Assembly (NCBI GenBank): GCA_965115825.1
Contig: OZ220464.1
Span: forward strand, 2,046,001-2,110,000
Reading direction: 5' to 3'
DNA: 64,000 nucleotides
Source: Bin87 sp965115825
Lineage (GTDB): Bacteria > Chloroflexota > Dehalococcoidia > Lucifugimonadales > UBA3495
The notes under the pieces were generated by a model that worked only from the letters and a program-made list of their open reading frames with translations, was not told the origin of the DNA and did not search any database. A program made the position numbers and the translations under genes. This document shows, one piece after another, positions 1 to 8,385 of this stretch (its first letter is position 1; every line of letters begins with the position of its first letter).

Positions 1-71
1 TCCCGAACCATCCCAACTTTTTTCAACAGCTTGGGATGGACGTATGGCCCTTTTTTGACTGAACGTGACAT
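1..71 (-). CDS. rpsS: 30S ribosomal protein S19, N-terminal fragment (cut by window edge)
   Basis: The minus strand reads ATG at 71 and then encodes MSRSVKKGPYVHPKLLKKVG and three more residues before the window ends. The SRS-KKGPYV start is diagnostic of S19, which binds 16S rRNA with S13 in the small-subunit head. It lies 67 nt downstream of rplB in the canonical S10-operon order. Only the first 23 codons are visible. A weak AGGT precedes the start. The identification rests on motif and position and is firm despite the short length. Confidence 0.93.
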   Translation of the reverse strand, partial: MSRSVKKGPYVHPKLLKKVGMVR

Positions 72-138
72 AATTTGATGATTACCTGCGCGCCGCAGCA
101 ACGGCGCCGTGTGATTTCGGTCGCCCGATTGACAATCC

Positions 139-975
139 TTACCGCCGCCAGCGCCGTCCGCGGACGATGAACCGACTAGAAGTCTTCTTTTTGTTGCGTG
201 TCTTGTGTCCCAGCGTAGGTTTCCCCCACGGAGACTTGGGGCCAGGCATCCCAATGGGCGAGCGTCCTTCGCCTCCGCCGTGCGGATGGTCAACCGGATT
301 CTTGGCTACGCCTCGCACATGCGGCCGGCGGCCCAGGTGCCGCTTCGCCCCCGCCTTGCCCAGGCTTTCATTCTTGTGGTCCGGATTGGACAATTGACCC
401 ACGCTTGCCCGGCAGTTCAGCAGGATTCGCCGCATTTCCCCGGAGGGCAGCCGCACCAGCACGTAATCTCCTTCCCTCGACAGTACCTGCGCCCCTGTGC
501 CGGCTCCCCGGACCAACTGCCCGCCACGACCCGGCGTCAGCTCCAGGTTATGCACCACCGTACCCGTGGGAATGTTCCGCAACGGCAACGTGTTGCCGGG
601 GCTGATTTCAGCCTCCGGCCCCGATTCCACCTTGTCCCCTACCGACAGATTCACCGGCGCCAGGATGTAAGACTTCTCCCCATCCGCGTAATGCAGCAGC
701 GCAATGCGAGTCGTCCGGTTCGGGTCGTATTCAATGCTCTTGACCGTAGCTGGCACGCCATCCTTCCGCCGCTTGAAATCAACGCGCCGGTACATCTTCT
801 TGGAGCCGCCGCCCCTATGATAGGCCGTGATGCGTCCTCGGTTATTCCGGCCTCCGCGCTTCTGCAACGGTTCCAGCAGCGACTTCTCCGGCTTCCTAGT
901 GGTTATATCCTCAAAAGAAGGCCGCACCGCGTTGCGCGTGCCGGGAGTAATTGGACGTAGGTTCTTAAGCGGCAT
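139..975 (-). CDS. rplB: 50S ribosomal protein L2
   Basis: Full-length L2 (278 aa), a primary 23S rRNA binder needed for subunit joining and peptidyl-transferase activity. The basic N-terminus, the central KSYILAP segment of the OB/SH3 region and the conserved C-terminal DHPHGGGEG motif near residue 230 are all present, followed by the usual basic tail. It starts 2 nt after the rplW stop, so the two are probably translationally coupled. Length and order match the S10 operon. Nothing is missing. Confidence 0.98.
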   Translation of the reverse strand: MPLKNLRPITPGTRNAVRPSFEDITTRKPEKSLLEPLQKRGGRNNRGRITAYHRGGGSKKMYRRVDFKRRKDGVPATVKSIEYDPNRTTRIALLHYADGEKSYILAPVNLSVGDKVESGPEAEISPGNTLPLRNIPTGTVVHNLELTPGRGGQLVRGAGTGAQVLSREGDYVLVRLPSGEMRRILLNCRASVGQLSNPDHKNESLGKAGAKRHLGRRPHVRGVAKNPVDHPHGGGEGRSPIGMPGPKSPWGKPTLGHKTRNKKKTSSRFIVRGRRWRR

Positions 976-977
976 GA

Positions 978-1262
978 TTACAGCCCCTCAATCAGGTCGA
1001 TTCTGTCGCCGGGCCTCAGCGTAACCACGGCCTTTTTAACATCCGGCCGCTTCTTGAAGCGCGGGCCGTACCGCTTGCGCTTCCCCCGGTTCACCGTCAT
1101 GTTCACGCTGACCACCTTCACCCCAAAGATCCGCTCAACCGCCTGCTTTACCAATGTCTTATTGGCCCGGGGCGCAACCTCAAAAGTGTACTGCCCCTCC
1201 TCCTGCAACAGGGTGCTCTTCTCCGTAATGGTCGGCCTCAGCAGCACTTCGCTGATATTCAT
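978..1262 (-). CDS. rplW: 50S ribosomal protein L23
   Basis: L23 (94 aa) lies at the exit of the ribosomal tunnel and docks trigger factor and SRP. The sequence opens with a typical LLRPTITEKS segment, followed by ANKTLVKQAVERIFGVKV, which is the classic L23 core, and a GKRKRYG loop. The start overlaps the end of rplD by 4 nt, which indicates translational coupling. Length is normal for the family. Confidence 0.97.
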   Translation of the reverse strand: MNISEVLLRPTITEKSTLLQEEGQYTFEVAPRANKTLVKQAVERIFGVKVVSVNMTVNRGKRKRYGPRFKKRPDVKKAVVTLRPGDRIDLIEGL

Positions 1263-1945
1263 TCTGCGTCCTCCTCACTGCCCGCGTTCCCCGCCGTAGC
1301 CGTCTGCCTCGCCCGGAACCGCTGTGCTGTGCATTGCGCCGCAATCCGCCGTATCCCATCCACCGTTACCAAGATGGTTTCCCGCTTCAACACATCATTC
1401 GCGTTCACCAAGTCCGACGGCAACGTCCAAACCTGCTTCAAGTTCCCGCCGGCTCGCACCACGTTCTGTTGAGCCTCCCCAGTAACCACCAGCGCCGACC
1501 CTCTGATCCGCAAGTTCTCCAGCAACTGCTTCATGGACTTCGTTCGTCCGTCCACGCTGTCCAATGAATCAACGCAAACCAACCGCCCGTTGCGGATTTT
1601 CTCCGACAGCACGCACTGCAGAGCTCTCCGGCGCATCGCCCTGGGCAACGTCTTGCGATAGTCCCGCGGCTTCGGCCCGAACACAACGCCCCCGTGTCGC
1701 CACTGCGGCGCCCGTATGCTGCCCTGACGAGCCCGCCCGGTGTGCTTCTGTATCCATGGCTTCCGTCCACCGCCCGACACTTCGGCTCTAGTTCGCGTGG
1801 AGTGCGTGCCCTGCCGCTGGTTCAGCTGATAAATCACCATCGCCTGGTGCACCAGCGTTTGATTCATCTCCACGTCAAAAATCCCATCCTCAATGCTGAT
1901 GGTATCTATCGTGTCGCCGTTGGCATTTACTACGGGGATTTCCAT
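1259..1945 (-). CDS. rplD: 50S ribosomal protein L4
   Basis: L4 (228 aa) is an early 23S rRNA assembly protein, and in Escherichia coli it also represses its own operon. The extended rRNA-binding loop is clear (HTGRARQGSIRAP followed by GGVVFGPKPRDY around residues 68-96). It is slightly longer than the common 205-210 aa because of an acidic tail ending NAGSEEDAE. It overlaps rplC by 1 nt and rplW by 4 nt, so the cluster is tightly coupled. Whether this L4 is autoregulatory here is unknown, but a hairpin leader lies upstream of rplC. Confidence 0.97.
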   Translation of the reverse strand: MEIPVVNANGDTIDTISIEDGIFDVEMNQTLVHQAMVIYQLNQRQGTHSTRTRAEVSGGGRKPWIQKHTGRARQGSIRAPQWRHGGVVFGPKPRDYRKTLPRAMRRRALQCVLSEKIRNGRLVCVDSLDSVDGRTKSMKQLLENLRIRGSALVVTGEAQQNVVRAGGNLKQVWTLPSDLVNANDVLKRETILVTVDGIRRIAAQCTAQRFRARQTATAGNAGSEEDAE

Positions 1946-2577
1946 TATCCTTGCCCCTTGCTCTTGCCTGTTTTCCGAATGGTAACCGGGCTGTTCGCCC
2001 CGCCGGGAACGCCGCCCTTTACCATCAGCAGGTTGCGGTCAACGTCAACCCGGATTACTTCCAGGCCCTTGCTCGTAACCCGGCGGTTCCCCATGTGCCC
2101 GGCCATCTTCAGGCCCTTAAACACCTTGCCCGGGGTAGTGCCGCCTCCGATGGAACCCGGCGCCCGCGCCCGGTCGGATTGACCATGCGTCCGCGGCCCG
2201 CCGCTGAAGCCGTGCCGCTTCATCGTTCCCGCAAACCCTCGGCCTTTCGACCGACCGCTTACATCCACAATCTCCCCTGGTTCAAAGATGTCCACCGCAA
2301 CCAGCTGCCCCACTTCGTACTCTCCGATGTCATCTGCGGCAACTTCCTGCAACCGCCGCCCAATCCGGCTGCCCTTCAAATGCCCGGCCTCCGGTTTGTT
2401 GGGCCGACGAACCCGTCCAAACCCCAATTGCACCGACTCGTACCCGTCGTTGTCCACGGTCCGAATCTGCGTAACCGCGCAAGGCCCCGCCTCTATGATG
2501 GTCACTGGGACAACCTGCCCGGCGTCGTTGAACACCTGCGTCATCCCTATCTTCTTGCCGAGATATGCCTGTAGCAT
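1945..2577 (-). CDS. rplC: 50S ribosomal protein L3
   Basis: L3 (210 aa) binds near the 3' end of 23S rRNA and reaches into the peptidyl-transferase centre. The start (YLGKKIGMTQVF) and the central signature SKGRGFAGTMKRHGFSGGP, with THGQS after it, are unmistakable. Its 136-nt upstream gap to rpsJ is unusually long for this operon and holds a promoter-like sequence and a hairpin, which suggests that expression from rplC onwards can be set separately. Confidence 0.97.
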   Translation of the reverse strand: MLQAYLGKKIGMTQVFNDAGQVVPVTIIEAGPCAVTQIRTVDNDGYESVQLGFGRVRRPNKPEAGHLKGSRIGRRLQEVAADDIGEYEVGQLVAVDIFEPGEIVDVSGRSKGRGFAGTMKRHGFSGGPRTHGQSDRARAPGSIGGGTTPGKVFKGLKMAGHMGNRRVTSKGLEVIRVDVDRNLLMVKGGVPGGANSPVTIRKTGKSKGQG

Positions 2578-2606
2578 TTGCTTCGCCTGTTCTTTCTAGA
2601 TGAAAC

Positions 2607-2634
2607 GGCGGCAGTGGCTTGGTAGCTTGCCGCC
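2607..2634 (-). promoter_or_regulatory. Hairpin in the 5' leader of rplC
   Basis: On the minus strand GGCGGCA pairs with TGCCGCC (2628-2634 with 2607-2613), and an inner AGCT/GGCT helix closes a 4-nt loop, with a 2-nt bulge between the helices. It lies between the candidate promoter at 2647-2675 and the rplC start at 2577, so it would be in the mRNA leader. No U-tract follows, so it is not a plain terminator. A ribosomal-protein autoregulatory site is an inference. Confidence 0.55.
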
Positions 2635-2646
2635 AAAGGAATAGCG

Positions 2647-2675
2647 ATTTTACAACGGGTTTATTATTTATTCAA
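2647..2675 (-). promoter_or_regulatory. Candidate internal promoter for rplC onwards
   Basis: Read on the minus strand: -35 TTGAAT (2670-2675), a 17-nt spacer and -10 TAAAAT (2647-2652). Spacing is ideal for a housekeeping sigma factor. The stretch is notably AT-rich against its GC-rich surroundings. It would initiate near 2640 and transcribe the hairpin and rplC-rplD-rplW-rplB. Confidence 0.6.
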
Positions 2676-2713
2676 GCCCGGTCAGTCCTCTCACGCCAAG
2701 AACCCGCCGCCAA

Positions 2714-3025
2714 CTAGAGCTTGATAGAAATATCCACCCCCGCCGGCATATTCAGCCTGGTCAGCGCGTCAATCGTTTTGCTCGTAGGCTCCATAATGTC
2801 CAGCAGCCTCTTGTGCGTGCGAATCTCAAAATGCTCCCGCGAATCCTTGTCAACGTGGGGGCCCCGTATCACGCAGAACCGACGAATTTGCGTCGGCAAA
2901 GGCACCGGCCCCGCCACCCTGGCCCCGGTAAGCTCGGCCGTCTCCACTATTTGCGCGCTGGACCGGTCCAGCACCTTGTGGTCAAAGGCCTTCAAAATTA
3001 TCCGCATTTGCTGCCTGGCTACCAT
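2714..3025 (-). CDS. rpsJ: 30S ribosomal protein S10
   Basis: S10 (103 aa) binds 16S rRNA in the head and also serves as NusE in antitermination complexes. The fold is evident from MRIILKAFDHKVLDRSSAQI, PLPTQIRRFCVIRGPHVDKD and the HKRLLDI segment. A GGGGAG lies about 16 nt upstream of the start, which is far; an internal start at Met7 is possible. It follows fusA after 64 nt, the place where tuf is found in many bacteria. Confidence 0.97.
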   Translation of the reverse strand: MVARQQMRIILKAFDHKVLDRSSAQIVETAELTGARVAGPVPLPTQIRRFCVIRGPHVDKDSREHFEIRTHKRLLDIMEPTSKTIDALTRLNMPAGVDISIKL

Positions 3026-3089
3026 AATTTAGCTTTCAACGCTCCCCTTCTTCATAATTGTTCCGTCGGGCCAACCGTCCCGCCGCCCG

Positions 3090-5168
3090 TCAGACGCTTG
3101 TAATGCTCTTCAGCAGATGCTCCGGCACCGGCTCATAGTGCCGAAACTCCATCGTGTACGAAGCCCTCCCCCTCGTCAGCGACCGCAGCGCAGTCGTATA
3201 AGCGAAAGTCTCGCCCAACGGAATCATCGCACTCACCGTCTGTAGGTCTTCCACTCCCTCAATGCTCCGAATCTGCGCCCGACGCCCACCCAGGTCGCTC
3301 AGCACCTCGCTCAGAAACTCCCCCGGCGTCACTATTTCCATCTCAAAGATAGGCTCTTGCAACACCGGCCCCGCCCTGCGCGTCCCGTCTCGCAACGCAA
3401 TCATCGCCGCCGACCGAAAGGCCATCTCCGACGAGTCTACCGTATGATAGCTGCCATCTACCAGCTTGACCTTCAAATCCACCAGAGGATACCCCGCCAA
3501 CGGCCCATTGTCCAGCCCCTGCTTTACTCCCGCCTCCACTGCCGGAATGAACTGGCGCGGTATCACTCCCCCGCTAATCCCGTCAACGAACTCATTGCCA
3601 GCCCCCCGCTCTTGCGGCTCAATTTCCAGCCATACGTGACCAAACTGCCCATGCCCCCCCGTCTGTCGCACGAACCGCCCTTCCACTCGAATCGCCTTGG
3701 TGATTGTCTCGCGGTAGGCGACCCGCGGCTGTCCCACCCGCGCCTCCACGTCAAACTCCCGCCGCATCCGGTCCACCAGAACCTCCAGATGCAGCTCCCC
3801 CATCCCTGATATGATGGTCTGACCCGTCTCATCGTTGTAGCGAACCACAAATGTAGGGTCTTCCTCAGACAGCTTCCTCATCGCTTCGCCCAGCTTATCC
3901 TGGTCGGCGCGGGTCGCCGGCTCAATCGCCACCGATACCACCGGAGCCGGAAAGTGCGGCGGTTCCAGAATCACCTGCCTGTGATCCGTGCATATGGTGT
4001 CCCCGGTGAAAGTATCCTTCAAGCCAACCGCCGCACAGATGTTCCCCGCCGTTATAGCCGGCAGCTCCTCACGGTGATTCGCGTGCATCCGTAGCAGCCG
4101 CCCCATCCTTTCCCTATTCCCTCGGGTCACGTTGCGCACCGCAGCCCCGGCCTCTACCTTGCCCGAATAAATACGCAGGAAAACCAGCCGCCCCACGTAA
4201 GGGTCAACCACAACCTTGAACGCCAGCGCCGACAGCGGCTCGCTCTCCACCGGCTCCCGCAGCTCCACCTCCTCCGTACCCGGAACTACCCCCTCTACCG
4301 CCGGCACATCCAGCGGCGAAGGCAAATATCCAACGATGGCGTCCAGCAGCGGGTCAATCCCCTTGCCACGCATCGCGCTCCCGCAGAGCACCGGCACCAG
4401 CTGCCGGTTGATTGTCGCGCTCCGCAGCGCCGCCCTAAGGTCGTCCGCGCAAATGTCCTCACCCTCCAGATATTTAATGAGCAGAGCCTCGTCGGTCTCG
4501 ACGATTTTCTCAATCATCTCCTGACGATAGTCATGGAAAGCCCTCTCATACTCTTCCGGCACCGGCATCAGCTCCGGCGGCTCCGCCACATCATCCCGCC
4601 CATCCGAGTACATAATCGCCTGCCCTTCAATCAGATCCACCACCCCGCGAAATTCACTCTCCGCCCCCATCGGTATCTGTACCGCCACCGGATTGCCCTT
4701 CAGCCGCCGTCGCACTGACTCTATTGTCCGTTCATAAGACGCCCCCACCCGATCCATCTTGTTGACAAAACAGATACGAGGCACGTTGTACGTGTCCGCC
4801 TGGCGCCACACCGTCTCTGACTGCGGCTGCACCCCCGCCACCGCATCCAGCACCACTATCCCCCCGTCCAGCACCCGAAGGCTGCGCTCCACCTCAGCCG
4901 TAAAATCCACGTGCCCCGGCGTGTCAATGATATTAACCTGATGGTCATGCCAATACGCCGTGGTCGCCGCCGCCGTAATCGTGATCCCCCGCTCTTTCTC
5001 CTGCGGCATCCAGTCCATCGCCGTAGTCCCCTCATCAACCCCCCCGACTTTGCGGATGCGCCCCGTAAGGTAAAGTACGCGCTCCGTAACGGTGGTTTTC
5101 CCAGCGTCAATATGCGCGATGAACCCGATGTTCCGGATTTTATTGGCCGGTGTCTGTGCCGCAGTCAT
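3090..5168 (-). CDS. fusA: Translation elongation factor G
   Basis: EF-G (692 aa) is the ribosomal translocase GTPase. The G1 loop AHIDAGKTT, G2/switch with GITITAAATT, G3 DTPGHVDF and G4 NKMD are all visible in the first 140 residues, followed by domains II-V (GELHLEVLVDRM in domain III, GGHGQFGHVW at the start of domain IV). It sits between rpsG and rpsJ in the str operon. Length is normal. No fusidic-acid-related change was assessed. Confidence 0.98.
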   Translation of the reverse strand: MTAAQTPANKIRNIGFIAHIDAGKTTVTERVLYLTGRIRKVGGVDEGTTAMDWMPQEKERGITITAAATTAYWHDHQVNIIDTPGHVDFTAEVERSLRVLDGGIVVLDAVAGVQPQSETVWRQADTYNVPRICFVNKMDRVGASYERTIESVRRRLKGNPVAVQIPMGAESEFRGVVDLIEGQAIMYSDGRDDVAEPPELMPVPEEYERAFHDYRQEMIEKIVETDEALLIKYLEGEDICADDLRAALRSATINRQLVPVLCGSAMRGKGIDPLLDAIVGYLPSPLDVPAVEGVVPGTEEVELREPVESEPLSALAFKVVVDPYVGRLVFLRIYSGKVEAGAAVRNVTRGNRERMGRLLRMHANHREELPAITAGNICAAVGLKDTFTGDTICTDHRQVILEPPHFPAPVVSVAIEPATRADQDKLGEAMRKLSEEDPTFVVRYNDETGQTIISGMGELHLEVLVDRMRREFDVEARVGQPRVAYRETITKAIRVEGRFVRQTGGHGQFGHVWLEIEPQERGAGNEFVDGISGGVIPRQFIPAVEAGVKQGLDNGPLAGYPLVDLKVKLVDGSYHTVDSSEMAFRSAAMIALRDGTRRAGPVLQEPIFEMEIVTPGEFLSEVLSDLGGRRAQIRSIEGVEDLQTVSAMIPLGETFAYTTALRSLTRGRASYTMEFRHYEPVPEHLLKSITSV

Positions 5169-5214
5169 TTCCCAAACCTGTCAATCAATCCCTGTCGTTC
5201 CGTTGCCGATGCCG

Positions 5215-5685
5215 TTACCGGCGATAGTGCACGAAAGCCCGGTTAGCTTCCGCCATCCGATGCAGCTCATCCTTACGACGCACCGCCGAACCCTCGCCGC
5301 GCGCCGCATCCATAAACTCGTTTGCCAAGCCCCGCGCCATCCGCATGCCGTTGCGCCCTCGCGCTCCCCGTATAATCCAGCGCATCGCCAAAGCTTCACT
5401 TCGGTTCGTGCGCAGCTCCACCGGAACCTGATAAGTCGCCCCGCCTACCCGCCGCGGCCGCACTTCCACCAATGGCGTCGCATTCCGCAATGCCGTAGTG
5501 AAAACCACCATAGGATCCTGGCTCGCATCCCGGCGAACCAGCTCCAGCGCATCGTACACCACCCGCTGCGCGGTGGACTTCTTCCCCTTAATCATCACCC
5601 GGTTAATGAACTTGGACAGCTCCAGGTTGTTGTACCGAGGATCCGGCTTGATAACCCTGGGCTCTGCTCGGCGCCTTCTCGACAT
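5215..5685 (-). CDS. rpsG: 30S ribosomal protein S7
   Basis: S7 (156 aa) nucleates assembly of the 30S head and contacts the E site. The start MSRRRRAEPR and the KFINRVMIKGKKSTAQRVVY segment are typical, as is the C-terminal end with a Tyr-Arg-Arg tail. It is 46 nt upstream of fusA and 97 nt downstream of rpsL, in standard str-operon order. Confidence 0.97.
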   Translation of the reverse strand: MSRRRRAEPRVIKPDPRYNNLELSKFINRVMIKGKKSTAQRVVYDALELVRRDASQDPMVVFTTALRNATPLVEVRPRRVGGATYQVPVELRTNRSEALAMRWIIRGARGRNGMRMARGLANEFMDAARGEGSAVRRKDELHRMAEANRAFVHYRR

Positions 5686-5725
5686 TTCCTGCTTTCCTTG
5701 TTCCCTTCGCCTTATCTTGCCTTTT

Positions 5726-5759
5726 ACAGTAAGCCACCCCCAGCTTGGGGGGTGACTGT
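5726..5759 (-). promoter_or_regulatory. Hairpin between rpsL and rpsG
   Basis: ACAGT-AAG-CCACCCCC (5726-5741), loop AGCTT, then GGGGGGTG-ACTGT (5747-5759) forms a strong stem with a small bulge. It lies in the 97-nt rpsL-rpsG gap. There is no run of T after it on the minus strand, so an RNA-stability or attenuation role is more likely than full termination. Function is inferred. Confidence 0.5.
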
Positions 5760-5782
5760 AATCTGCCCGTACTGGCGGCAGT

Positions 5783-6196
5783 CTAGCCGCCCTTGCGAGT
5801 TCCGTACTTGCTGCGTCCCTGGCGGCGTCCGCTCACAGCTTCCGTGTCCAAATTGCTGCGTACTACGTGATACCGTACCCCCGGCAAGTCCTTAACCCGA
5901 CCGCCGCGGATTAGCACCACCGAGTGCTCCTGCAAATTGTGTCCTTCGCCGCCAATGTACGCGGTAACTTCCACTCCATTGGTCAAGCGCACCCTGCAAA
6001 TCTTGCGCAGCGCCGAATTAGGCTTCTTCGGCGTCATCGTCCGCACCTGAATACAGACCCCTCGTCGTTGCGGACACCCGGGGCCCCATCGCGTGCGGTT
6101 CCGCAGCGAATTCTGAACCCAATGCAGCGCCGGCGCCTTGGTGCCCTTGCGCACCGGCTTGCGCCCCTTTCGTACCAGTTGATTCACAGTAGGCAT
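5783..6196 (-). CDS. rpsL: 30S ribosomal protein S12 with an internal insertion
   Basis: S12 (137 aa) forms part of the decoding centre. The motifs MPTVNQLVRKGRK, TPKKPNSALRK (the streptomycin-site lysine is present) and GGRVKDLPGVRYH are intact. Between KGTKAPAL and QRRGVCIQV, about residues 25-41, there are roughly 15 extra residues (HWVQNSLRNRTRWGPG) that are absent from the short bacterial form. First gene of the operon, with a strong promoter 50-78 nt upstream. Confidence 0.97.
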   Translation of the reverse strand: MPTVNQLVRKGRKPVRKGTKAPALHWVQNSLRNRTRWGPGCPQRRGVCIQVRTMTPKKPNSALRKICRVRLTNGVEVTAYIGGEGHNLQEHSVVLIRGGRVKDLPGVRYHVVRSNLDTEAVSGRRQGRSKYGTRKGG

Positions 6197-6245
6197 AAAA
6201 ATCCTTTCTGCCGCGCCATCTCAAAATCCAGCGCAGCGGCAATAC

Positions 6246-6274
6246 ATACTATCCCCACCAATCCCCACTGTCAA
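6246..6274 (-). promoter_or_regulatory. Strong sigma-70-like promoter of the str operon
   Basis: Minus strand: TTGACA (6269-6274), 17-nt spacer, TAGTAT (6246-6251). Perfect -35 and ideal spacing. It would start transcription near 6239, giving a leader of about 43 nt before rpsL. Confidence 0.8.
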
Positions 6275-6277
6275 CAC

Positions 6278-6428
6278 CGAGGCGATTTCGCTAGCCGATT
6301 TCGCTACTCGCGATCTGACCTGCCGATGACGGAAAGGGCCCAGCGACGCAACGGATTACGCGCTCCGTCACCGAAGCAGTCTTTTCCTGCTGAATGCCTG
6401 CTGGAATCCGAGTAGCGAAATCGCCTCG
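6278..6428. repeat. Inverted-repeat (MITE-like) element, 151 bp
   Basis: The right end CGAGTAGCGAAATCGCCTCG (6409-6428) is the reverse complement of a left end that appears as two overlapping partial copies, CGAGGCGATTTCGCTA and GATTTCGCTACTCG (6278-6310). The interior of about 100 bp has no convincing gene. It fills most of the 361-bp gap between the divergent rpsL and ABC-transporter promoters. No target-site duplication was confirmed. Confidence 0.6.
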
Positions 6429-6444
6429 CTTTCGCGCACTGCTA

Positions 6445-6474
6445 TTGACAAGATGGCGGTATCGCCTGTTTAAT
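6445..6474 (+). promoter_or_regulatory. Candidate promoter of the ABC importer genes
   Basis: TTGACA (6445-6450), 18-nt spacer, TTTAAT (6469-6474). It points at the binding-protein gene, whose start at 6558 is preceded by GGAGGGG. Confidence 0.7.
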
Positions 6475-6557
6475 CTCACTTTACCCGCAACAGGTTGGCC
6501 TGCCAGGTATCTTGGCGCCGGCCAGTGTGAAACACCGAACGGAGGGGATTCCAGATA

Positions 6558-8363
6558 ATGAGATTTAAACGGTTTATGAATGGCCGGTTTTTGCTGGCCG
6601 TGGCCATGGCCGCCACACTTATCGCCGCAATAGCCTGCGGCGGAGCGTCCGACGACACAACCCCGGTAGGCTCCGCACCGTCCGAAGATCCGACTGAGCC
6701 AAGCTCCGTTAGCAACACCGCCATGCCCGAGCCTACCGAACCCATGATGGCAGAGGAAGCCGGCGGCGAAGTAACCGTCCTGGTTACCAACTTGGGCAAC
6801 GGCAAGTTCGACCCCTTCCTCACTGAGGGCGAAGACCTCAAGTTTCAGCGCATCTTCCAGGTCGCTCTCGTCGGTGGCAAGGGCGGCAGCGAGCTGACCC
6901 CTGCCGTAGCTAAAGACTGGTCGGTGAGCAACGACGGCCTGGTCTGGACTTTCACCATCAACGAGGGTTTCATCAAGGACCACGCCGGGAACACCATCAC
7001 CCGCGATGACGTGTTCTTTAACCTGGATAGCCGTATGGGTGTCGAAGCTCAGCAGCTGCTGGAATCCACCTACTACGAGCCACGCGATGTGGCTATTGCC
7101 GAGCGAGTGGACAGTGTGGACAGGGGCCCCGACGATGACCAAGTATCAGTGACCTTCAATACGGTACGGTTGGACTTCGGCTTCAACTGGTCCGAAAACT
7201 CCCAGGGCGCCGACCCGATGATTGTGTCGGAAGCTTCTATGCGCGCCCGCGCCGGCGCCAACGGTTTCGAAGGCTACGAAGACGACCCCGTAGGCATCGG
7301 CGCCATGCGCGTCACTAGCTCCGTGCTCAAGCAGCGCTATGAATTCGAGCGCTTTGAGGACTTTTTCTGGCATCCCGGCAACGGCTTCGATGAAGACCGC
7401 CGGGTCACGTTCGATAAGCTGACGTTGCGGGTAGTGCCGGAACCCGCCGCCCGCACCGCTTCCCTCCGCTCCGGCGACGCCCAGTTGATTGAAGCCAACA
7501 TCAACATGGTGAACGAAATCAACGGCATTGACGGCGCCTCCATTGCCTGGCAGAGAGAGTCCTCCTACAACTGGGTCGTGTACGTTGACTGCTGGGAAGA
7601 GTCGCTCTGGTGCTTCCCCAAGGAAGCCCGCCAGGCTGCCGAACACGCCATTGACAAGGAATCAATCGTCAACGGGCTGTACAGCCCGGAGGCCATCAAT
7701 GCCGACAGCTGGGCCCACGTTACACCCAACTCTTTAGGCTGGGATGAAAACCTGCGCCCCCGCGCCTTTGACCTGGAGAAGTCCGCCGAACTGCTGAAGT
7801 CCATCGGCTACGGCGGCGAGGATGGATTGGACGGCACCGACGCCAACGGCGAGCAGATTGCCTTCACCCTGTACACATGGGAAGCCGGAGACTTGCCCTT
7901 GCTCCCTGACCTGGCCCAGCTTTACCAGGACTTCTGGAGCGAACTCGGCTGGGACGTTAACGTAGTTGTCGGCGACGCCGCCGCTACTCGCCAGGCTTGG
8001 AACAACCGCGAGTACCCCGGCGATGTGCTGGTGCGCACCAACGAGGCTCGCTACGACGGCACCTCCATCACTCAGGGGGCTTACAACAACTCCGCCATTG
8101 CCTGGCGCGCTATTGACGACCCTGAAAAGGAGCCTTGGGCCAGCACTACCACCCCGGTGGTCATCAGCGGTCTCTCCAACCTCAACCCGGACACCCGCAG
8201 CCAGTCGTACAACGAGATGTACGCTTACCTGTACGACCAGGCTTACTGGGGCGACGGCTTCAACACCAACGTGCCGTGGGGCTTGGGCGCCGACGTCGCC
8301 TCCTACGAACCGTGGAGCCTAGTGCCCTACGTAACCGCCATCTGGACGGTCAAGCTGAAGTAA
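6558..8363 (+). CDS. ABC transporter substrate-binding lipoprotein (peptide/nickel family 5)
   Basis: 601-aa extracytoplasmic binding protein of the DppA/OppA/NikA family (SBP_bac_5). A lipoprotein signal with lipobox Ala-Ile-Ala-Cys puts the lipidated Cys at 27, followed by a Ser/Thr/Pro-rich linker to about residue 70. The body has the family pattern of a duplicated periplasmic fold (for example LTPAVAKDWSVSNDGLVWTF near 115). GGAGGGG precedes the ATG. The permease genes follow after a 93-nt gap with a hairpin. The ligand (oligopeptide, opine or other) cannot be told from sequence. Confidence 0.88.
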   Translation: MRFKRFMNGRFLLAVAMAATLIAAIACGGASDDTTPVGSAPSEDPTEPSSVSNTAMPEPTEPMMAEEAGGEVTVLVTNLGNGKFDPFLTEGEDLKFQRIFQVALVGGKGGSELTPAVAKDWSVSNDGLVWTFTINEGFIKDHAGNTITRDDVFFNLDSRMGVEAQQLLESTYYEPRDVAIAERVDSVDRGPDDDQVSVTFNTVRLDFGFNWSENSQGADPMIVSEASMRARAGANGFEGYEDDPVGIGAMRVTSSVLKQRYEFERFEDFFWHPGNGFDEDRRVTFDKLTLRVVPEPAARTASLRSGDAQLIEANINMVNEINGIDGASIAWQRESSYNWVVYVDCWEESLWCFPKEARQAAEHAIDKESIVNGLYSPEAINADSWAHVTPNSLGWDENLRPRAFDLEKSAELLKSIGYGGEDGLDGTDANGEQIAFTLYTWEAGDLPLLPDLAQLYQDFWSELGWDVNVVVGDAAATRQAWNNREYPGDVLVRTNEARYDGTSITQGAYNNSAIAWRAIDDPEKEPWASTTTPVVISGLSNLNPDTRSQSYNEMYAYLYDQAYWGDGFNTNVPWGLGADVASYEPWSLVPYVTAIWTVKLK

Positions 8364-8385
8364 GCCGGCCTGACTGAACCGCAGA

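Noticed and set aside
205..960. Plus-strand open frame opposite rplB
   Set aside because: Shadow of a certain ribosomal gene.
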